Below, piece after piece: positions 8,139 through 13,495 of a stretch of 13,495 nt of DNA. The stretch's first letter is position 1, and the number at the start of each line of letters is the position of its first letter. The stretch is from assembly GCA_011523485.1 (NCBI GenBank), contig WTGR01000240.1:1-13495 (forward strand). Reading direction: 5' to 3'. This DNA comes from Acidobacteriota bacterium. Lineage in GTDB: Bacteria; Acidobacteriota; Vicinamibacteria; Vicinamibacterales; UBA8438. The position numbers and the translations under genes were made by a program. Below the pieces are notes generated by a model that was not told the DNA's origin, did not search any database, and was given only the letters and a program-made list of their open reading frames with translations.

Positions 8139-9683
8139 CCCAGACGCAAGTTGCCCATCGGCATCCAGACGCTCCGCAGGATTCGCGAGGACCACTGCTA
8201 CTACGTCGACAAGACCGCCTACATCGCACGACTGGTCGATGAGGGCACGCACTACTTCCTCTCCCGCCCGCGGCGCTTCGGCAAGAGCCTGTTCCTGGAC
8301 ACGCTGAAGGAGCTGTTCGAAGGCAGCGAACCGTTGTTCCAGGGACTGGACGTCCACGGCGGCTGGGACTGGTCGAAACGTCATCCGGTGGTGCGGCTCG
8401 ACTTCAGCGGCGGCAACTTCCGCAAGCCGGGGTCCCTGGAGGAGCACGCAACCGCACAGATCGAGGACATCGGCAGGCGGGCCGGCATCGGTCGGGGCGG
8501 CGCCGGGAGCGCGCCGGTACGGTTCCGGCGGCTGATACAGGCACTGTGCGAGCATGCCGGCCGCCGCGTGGCGGTCCTCGTGGACGAATACGACAAACCC
8601 ATACTGGACACGCTGGACGCACCGGACGTCGCGAGGGCCAACCGTGACGACCTGCGCGGCCTCTACGGGACCATCAAGGCCTGCGACGCCCAGGTGCAGT
8701 TCACGTTCCTTACCGGTGTGAGCAAGTTCTCGAAGCTGAGCCTGTTCTCCGATCTCAACAACCTCACCGACATCACCCTCGATCCGGACTACTCGGCGCT
8801 CTGCGGCTATACGGAGGCGGACCTGGACGCCGTGTTCGCAGCGGAACTGCCGGGACTGGACCGCGACGAGATCCGCGACTGGTACAACGGCTACAACTGG
8901 CTGGGAGACGAGCGCGTATACAACCCCTACGACATCCTTCATCTGTTCCGCACCCGCCGGTTCGAGGCGCACTGGTACCGGAGCGGGACGCCGGCCTTCC
9001 TGGTCGAGACGCTGACCCGCCGGGGCGTGGAATCGACGGCGCTGGAGAACCTGCGCATCGGAGACGCCAGGCTCGACGCCTTCGACGTGGGCGCCGTCGG
9101 CACCGAGGCGCTGCTGTTCCAGAGCGGCTACCTGACGATTCGAGACGCCGAGCGCCAGGGCGGACGCACCCTGTACCGGCTCGGATTTCCGAACCGCGAA
9201 GTGCGGCAGAGCCTGAACGACAGCCTGTTGGACCACCTGCTGCCCGCGCCGAGGCGGGAAGAGAACGGCGTCCGGCTGCTGGAACTGCTGCGGGCGGACG
9301 ACATGGACGGCCTGGAGGCGTTGTTGAAGTCGCTGTTCGCCGGCATTCCCTACGAATGGCATACCCGGAACGACATCGCCCGCTTCGAGGGCTACTACGC
9401 GAGCGTGTTCTACTCGTACTTCGCCGCACTCGGCCTGGACATCGTGGTCGAAGACAGCGGCAGCCGCGGCCGGCTGGACATGGCCGTGCGGTTCGCCGGC
9501 CGGGTGTATCTGTTCGAGTTCAAGGTGATCGAACAGGCGCCGAAGGGCGCGGCGCTGGCGCAGTTGAAGGCGCGGGGCTACGCGGACAAGTATCGCGGCC
9601 CCGGACGACAGATACGCCTGACCGGGGTGGAGTTCAGCCGCGAAGCGCGCAACATCGCGGCGTTCGAGACGGAACGATGCTGA
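8136..9683 (+). CDS. AAA-ATPase-like / PD-(D/E)XK nuclease-like protein (PF09820 + DUF1703 type)
   Basis: 515-residue full-length member of a widespread, often multicopy family with an N-terminal AAA-ATPase-like domain and a C-terminal PD-(D/E)XK nuclease-like domain. The N-terminus KLPIGIQTLRRIRE...YYVDKT is the family's usual opening and supports the GTG start at 8136. The nucleotide-binding loop is the family's variant RPRRFGKS (44-51). Walker B is VAVLVDEYDK (145-154), followed by FLTGVSKFSK (191-200), where a sensor-like segment is expected. WYNGYNW (249-255) and YNPYDIL (262-268) are family hallmarks. The nuclease-like core shows D448 (GRLDMAV), E461-x-K463 (FEFKV) and QLKARGYADKY (477-486). 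The catalytic residues are therefore present. The biological role is unknown; the family is often found in variable genome regions and may act on DNA. It stands alone on its strand, beside the remains of a restriction-like island. Function beyond the domains is not claimed. Confidence 0.92.
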   Translation: MPRRKLPIGIQTLRRIREDHCYYVDKTAYIARLVDEGTHYFLSRPRRFGKSLFLDTLKELFEGSEPLFQGLDVHGGWDWSKRHPVVRLDFSGGNFRKPGSLEEHATAQIEDIGRRAGIGRGGAGSAPVRFRRLIQALCEHAGRRVAVLVDEYDKPILDTLDAPDVARANRDDLRGLYGTIKACDAQVQFTFLTGVSKFSKLSLFSDLNNLTDITLDPDYSALCGYTEADLDAVFAAELPGLDRDEIRDWYNGYNWLGDERVYNPYDILHLFRTRRFEAHWYRSGTPAFLVETLTRRGVESTALENLRIGDARLDAFDVGAVGTEALLFQSGYLTIRDAERQGGRTLYRLGFPNREVRQSLNDSLLDHLLPAPRREENGVRLLELLRADDMDGLEALLKSLFAGIPYEWHTRNDIARFEGYYASVFYSYFAALGLDIVVEDSGSRGRLDMAVRFAGRVYLFEFKVIEQAPKGAALAQLKARGYADKYRGPGRQIRLTGVEFSREARNIAAFETERC

Positions 9684-9795
9684 CTCGAGGCGCCGCCCGA
9701 TGCTCCCCCTCGGTGATCCCCCTGCGCGAGGGACGAACGCTCCATGCCAAGAACGCCGAAGCTCGCCAATCCGACCTCGCCGGCGAGGGCCCCGG

Positions 9796-10652
9796 TCATG
9801 CGCGCGCTCGGACCGTGCAGTGCACCCGGCTCGCGTCGACGCGGAACTCCGGCGCCGGATGGCCGGCGGCACGCAGGAGCCGGCGCGCCGCCGGGATGCC
9901 GAACCCGTACCTCTGCACCATGCCGAGCACGCGCATCGCCTCGGCGAGAATCGGATTCCGATAGTCAACGACCCCCGGCTGCCCGAAGTTGCCGGCGTTG
10001 ACCACGCCGTACGGACCGCCGGGACTGCCGATCTCGATGCGATCGTCGAACCAGTACACGTGCGTAGGCGCGTTCGTGTCTTCGTAGGTCCGGTGCATGA
10101 CCGCGTTCCGCACGAGTTGCTGCACGGCGTCCAAGGGGTACGTCGAATCACGGATCTCGACGGGCCCGGACAGGAAATCGACCGCCGTGCGGTTGTGGGC
10201 GATGAGCTTGTCGTCGAGCCGCCGCACGACGTCCGCGATAGCGCCCCGGCAGACCTCCGAATCCGCAACGCGGTCGCCGAACTCGGTTCCAGCAACCCGG
10301 AGAAACTGCGCGTACGCGCCGGGAAGAAAGTCCTGCGGTCGCTTCCCGAGAACCAGAATGCCGCCGACGGTCGGCACCGGGTCGTCGACCGAGACGATCA
10401 TCTTGGCCGCGGCCAGCCGCTCTTCCGTACTCCGGTCGTTGCCGGCCAGCGTCTCCGCATCCACGGCCGCCGGAAGATAGTCCTCCTCGAAGCGCCGCAG
10501 ACTCATGTCGGCGAGACGCGCCCGCGGCGCCCGGCACGCATCGAAGTGCGGGTCTCGATGCCGTCGCTTCTCGTTCAGAATCCGTTCGTCCTGCGCGCTG
10601 GCGTGGGCGCGTAGCCCGTCCGAATGCGGAGCGAAGCCAGTCGACTCGGTGG

Positions 10653-10656
<4 letters not shown>
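9796..10656 (-). pseudogene. AlbA_2/RecG-like ATP-binding protein, N-terminal domain missing
   Basis: C-terminal two thirds of a protein whose family normally begins with an AlbA_2 (Schlafen-like) domain of about 130 residues. Homology starts at about DERILNEKRRHRD (near 10590) and is continuous to the stop at 9796. It includes LRRFEEDYLPAAV, VGGILVLGKRPQDFLPGAY, then the GHKL-type ATP-binding region (HATPase_c_4): QLVRNAVMHRTYEDTNAP, FDDRIEIGSPGGPYG, NFGQPGVVDYRNPILAEAMRVLGMVQRYGFGI. Sequence upstream of about 10600 does not resemble AlbA_2. Numbered from the GTG at 10656 the remnant has 286 residues; an internal ATG at 10506 is the other possible start. The GTG overlaps the stop of the methyltransferase remnant (GTGA), probably by chance. 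Related proteins are found near restriction and defence genes and may act in transcription control. I read this as a truncated gene; a shorter functional protein cannot be excluded. Confidence 0.83.
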
Positions 10657-11397
<741 letters not shown>

Positions 11398-11416
11398 GGG
11401 TGCGGCTCTTCTTCGT
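11398..11416 (+). repeat. Left terminal inverted repeat of the IS
   Basis: GGGTGCGGCTCTTCTTCGT, an exact reverse complement of 12481-12499. After one mismatch the next three bases (GAC) also agree, so the repeat is 22 of 23. Confidence 0.95.
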
Positions 11417-11539
11417 CGACGCCGAACAGGGGCTTCTGGGGCCTCTGGGAGCTTCTGGAGGCGGCACTCGGGAGACGTTATCTGACCCGTCCGAAGGCGT
11501 GGTGGGAGGGATGGCGAGGAGGGGTGCTGTCCGGCAGTA

Positions 11540-12205
11540 CTACTCGATCAGCACATCGCTGGGCGTGGGAACGCGCCGCTGCTCCGCGCTTCGTGGGGAG
11601 TGCCGGCACGCATCAAGATCGTGACTGGCTTGTAGCGGAAGCTTCAGAACCGCCGCGGCTTCAACCAGACGCCAGCGTGCGCGCGTCAACTCCATCCGAT
11701 CACGGATCACGCCGATGCCACCGGCGGCGGTCGGACACAGGCGTCGCCTGTTCCGGCGTCGGCCCGTTGGACGATGATGTGCAGTACCACCCCGTGACGT
11801 CGACGTCGTACACGGCGGCGGTCGCGAGGTCGAGCGGCGTCTCGGCGCCACCGATGAGCGCGTCAGGCGAGCAACCTGCACTGTCCCACAGGTCGTCGTC
11901 TCCGGGTGGCCTTCAGGCACGCGCCGCTGCGAGCGCTCCATGACATCGACTTCGTCGGTTCCCTCCACCGGATCGGCGGCCTCCGCCGGGCTGTTGCGTT
12001 GCTCGCGGTGTCCCTGCAAGAGCTTGTCCATCAGCTCCTGGCCCAGTCGGTGCAGCTCCCGTTCCAGGTCGCTCTCACTCATCTGCTGGGCTTCGCGCGA
12101 TGCAAGGTAGGCTGTGGCCTCGGCGAAGGCGGCTTCAGCCGCCGCATACGGCGTCTGCTCGGGGGAAGAGGCACTGGGAACACTGGGAACCCTGGCTCGC
12201 ATCAT
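11540..12205 (-). pseudogene. ISKra4-family transposase, catalytic middle deleted
   Basis: 221-codon open frame made of the two ends of an ISKra4-type transposase of roughly 450-500 residues. Residues 16-114 match the family's N-terminus: EQTPYAAAEAAFAEATAYLAS, ESDLERELHRLGQELMDKLLQGH, a Glu/Ala-rich GPVEG-like stretch, then ETTTCGTVQVAR where relatives have ETTFGTVTVTR. Residues 166-199 match the extreme C-terminus: VIRDRMELTRARWRLVEAAAVLKL and ASHDLDA, the block after the family's GVIEGACRHL. The roughly 300 residues between, holding the DDE catalytic site, are missing. The join (about 115-165) is Arg/Thr/Ser-rich and reads like out-of-frame sequence. Near the end the family's HEAREQRRVH can be recognised only by switching frames (CACGAAGCGCGG then GAGCAGCGGCGC), so small frameshifts are also present. 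The ATG at 12205 has a good ribosome site (GGGAGGG, 12219-12213). The product should be inactive. Confidence 0.85.
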
Positions 12206-12480
12206 CGCTCAACCCTCCCGCAACCCCCGCTTCGCATGATCGCCACCACAGCCATCGCAGAGATGCCTTCCTTCCCAAGACACGCTACCAGAGCGCCTGG
12301 TGAATGTCCAGGCCGGCGCGCCGACGGGGCACGGACCCGAAGCGCCAAGCGGATTCAGCCGCGCTACCCGCGCGAAAGGGAGCCGATGGACGCTTCGCCC
12401 TACGCCTGACCCCCCGCAAACGACCCGAAAAGGCACCGTCTGCGAGCGCAAACCCCTATGAATAGGCGCAAAAACGGTCC
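12206..12480 (-). other. IS upstream region, non-coding
   Basis: About 275 bp between the right inverted repeat and the transposase start. A short frame here (12209-12562 on the minus strand) has no recognisable protein and crosses the inverted repeat, so I do not call it a gene. The only recognisable contents are a promoter candidate and the ribosome site of the transposase. Confidence 0.5.
12282..12310 (-). promoter_or_regulatory. Candidate transposase promoter
   Basis: On the minus strand TGGACA (12310-12305, five of six matches to the -35 consensus) is followed after exactly 17 bases by TAGCGT (12287-12282, a weak -10). This lies about 77 bp before the transposase ATG at 12205. Confidence 0.4.
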
Positions 12481-12499
12481 ACGAAGAAGAGCCGCACCC
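12481..12499 (-). repeat. Right terminal inverted repeat of the IS
   Basis: Plus strand ACGAAGAAGAGCCGCACCC, the exact reverse complement of 11398-11416. It marks the transposase-upstream end of the element. Confidence 0.95.
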
Positions 12500-12508
12500 G
12501 TAGCGGTT
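12500..12508. repeat. Target-site duplication GTAGCGGTT, right copy
   Basis: Identical to 11389-11397 and directly adjacent to the right inverted repeat. Together with the left copy it fixes the insertion point in the methyltransferase linker. Confidence 0.95.
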
Positions 12509-13495
12509 CCAGGGGATGAACCGTTCCCGATGGCAACTCCGTCGATGCTCTCGCCCGTCCAATCAACGGCCCCCAGAAAACTTCCAGTTCCATTGAGAAG
12601 CGTGTTCAGCTCGGCGTAGTCCCACGTCATCGGGATACTCTGTCGGGCGAAGGTGTTGCGCGTTGAATCTCGCTCCGTGAACCACGTACAGATTGTCGAA
12701 CCTCGGTCCGCGAGTTTCGACAGCGCGAACGACAGATACACCGCTACCGCCTCGGCATACGCCGTTGCGCCAGTGCCGCCGTCCCGCAGCGGTCGGTCGT
12801 CGTCGGGGAATCCGGCCGCGACTGCGTCGCGCCAGACGCGCTCCGTCGCCTCGCTCACCAAGTCGGAGAAGGTCGTCAGGGCGACGAGCTGGCGCCGTGT
12901 GAACAGATCGCCCCAGGTTGACAACCCGTATGGCACACAGGTCCCGCCGGTCAGGCGCGCCGGCACATCACCGTCAGGGCACCAGTCGGGAACTGCGGTT
13001 CGGGCGGTCTCTTCGTGCTCTCCAGTCGGCGCCAGATAGACGCGACCACGATCGCCCGCCGCCACGACGGCCATGAGCCGGGCGCCCATCCGCTTCGCCC
13101 GCCCCTCCGCCTTGATGTATTCGCCTGTGATCGGCGAGCCCGATACCAGGCACCGAAAGTTCGCGCCGCGGGACGGTTTGGTTCCGGCCTTGGCTGCATC
13201 GAGATTGGGCGGCGCACCGACCTTCACCGCGAATCGATACCTACTCCCCTCGATCGCCGGTTCGACGTACGCCTCCTTGCCCTTCTTCGTCGACAACATG
13301 AACGTCGACGCGAGCGGTACGTCCACATCTGCAAACGCCGGGTTCGGGCTCTTCACCGTCCGCGCCCAGAGCCACGCAATGACAGTCAGCTTCCGGCCAC
13401 GGTAGGGCTTCAGATCGGGCCGCTCGCGCACCATGTCCGGCGTGATCTCGACCGGCGGGTACAGACGGCCGATCCGTTTCTCCGCCTCGTCGCGC

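Larger units (their letters stand above)
11398..12499 (-). mobile_element. ISKra4-family insertion sequence, 1,102-bp internal-deletion derivative
   Basis: Insertion delimited to the base by 19-bp perfect terminal inverted repeats (11398-11416 and 12481-12499) and flanked by identical nine-base direct repeats. The family assignment comes from its transposase remnant. ISKra4-subgroup elements are usually at least about 1.4 kb and make nine-base duplications, so this one is short because most of its transposase gene is gone. It lies inside a DUF1156 methyltransferase gene in the same orientation. Deleting the element plus one nine-base copy joins the two halves in frame (GGA ACC GCT ACT CAG GCT GAT on the minus strand), with no other damage at the site. 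The ends look intact, so it could in principle be moved by a complete relative elsewhere in the genome. Confidence 0.93.
12400..13495 (-). pseudogene. DUF1156 (COG1743-type) adenine-specific DNA methyltransferase, N-terminal fragment
   Basis: First visible part of a methyltransferase of about 900-1,000 residues that continues off the right edge; the SAM-binding motif I region is outside the window. The window enters at [20 protein letters not shown] and continues through the family blocks [136 protein letters not shown] and [22 protein letters not shown]. Native coding ends at 12500, where the insertion sequence begins. The frame then runs on for 32 residues of IS-encoded tail to a stop at 12400. 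Where COG1743 members have a zinc ribbon, only one cysteine remains (NFRCLVSG). Such methyltransferases occur in type 3 BREX-like and other DUF499-linked defence clusters; no such partner is visible here. The gene would be read towards 10653 once the IS is removed. Confidence 0.9.

Noticed and set aside
7145..8242. A plus-strand frame overlapping the acyl-CoA dehydrogenase
   Set aside because: It is an Arg/Gly-rich frameshift shadow of the dehydrogenase with no family motif.
9775..9788. Perfect 14-base palindrome CCTCGCCGGCGAGG between convergent genes, considered as a terminator
   Set aside because: There is no T-run on either side and such palindromes are common by chance at this GC content. 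At most it is a weak hairpin.
4656..10295. A 1,879-codon open frame on the minus strand
   Set aside because: It runs antisense to the dehydrogenase and the ATPase gene and out of frame through the VWA and RecG-like genes. Its composition is Arg/Gly/Ala-rich with no domain. It is a stop-poor artefact of high GC.
12209..12562. A 117-codon minus-strand frame across the right IS end
   Set aside because: It crosses the inverted repeat and target duplication into the methyltransferase in the wrong frame, with no recognisable domain.

Overview
This is a GC-rich bacterial chromosome segment, most likely from an Acidobacteriota of the Vicinamibacteria type. The taxonomic guess rests on two things. 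One is a secreted VWFA protein of the kind called 'VWFA-related Acidobacterial domain'. The other is a stand-alone response regulator with an Ala/Pro/Glu-rich tail of a type I associate with that group. Neither is decisive.

Left part (1-6751, all minus strand) is a compact metabolic and housekeeping run, read right to left. It starts with a signal-peptide VWA protein. Next come the large and small subunits of a split coenzyme-B12 acyl-CoA mutase (methylmalonyl-CoA mutase family), then a CheY-like response regulator, then valyl-tRNA synthetase (valS), which runs off the left edge. The first three genes overlap (GTGA and TGATG junctions), so they are probably translationally coupled. Divergent from this run, across only about 49 bp, is an acyl-CoA dehydrogenase of the short/branched-chain type (6801-7988, plus). 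The mutase and the dehydrogenase together suggest breakdown of branched-chain amino acids and odd-chain acyl groups to succinyl-CoA.

Right part (8136-13495) is accessory DNA. It begins with an intact AAA-ATPase-like/PD-(D/E)XK nuclease-like gene (plus), possibly expressed from a leaderless transcript. Then come minus-strand remains of what looks like a degraded defence-type island: an AlbA_2/RecG-like ATP-binding protein that has lost its N-terminal domain, and a DUF1156 (COG1743-type) adenine-specific DNA methyltransferase that has been broken twice. One break is a clean 1,102-bp insertion sequence of the ISKra4 family at 11398-12499, with 19-bp perfect terminal inverted repeats and a 9-bp target duplication GTAGCGGTT. 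Removing the element plus one repeat copy restores the methyltransferase reading frame exactly. The second break is loss of the methyltransferase C-terminus together with the N-terminus of the RecG-like gene, as expected from one deletion joining the two. The insertion sequence is itself an internal-deletion derivative: its transposase keeps N- and C-terminal pieces but has lost the catalytic middle.

No tRNA, rRNA or CRISPR array was seen. The strongest observation is the nested history on the right: island, then deletion, then insertion of a non-autonomous IS with intact ends. I do not see convincing evidence of a new intact system.
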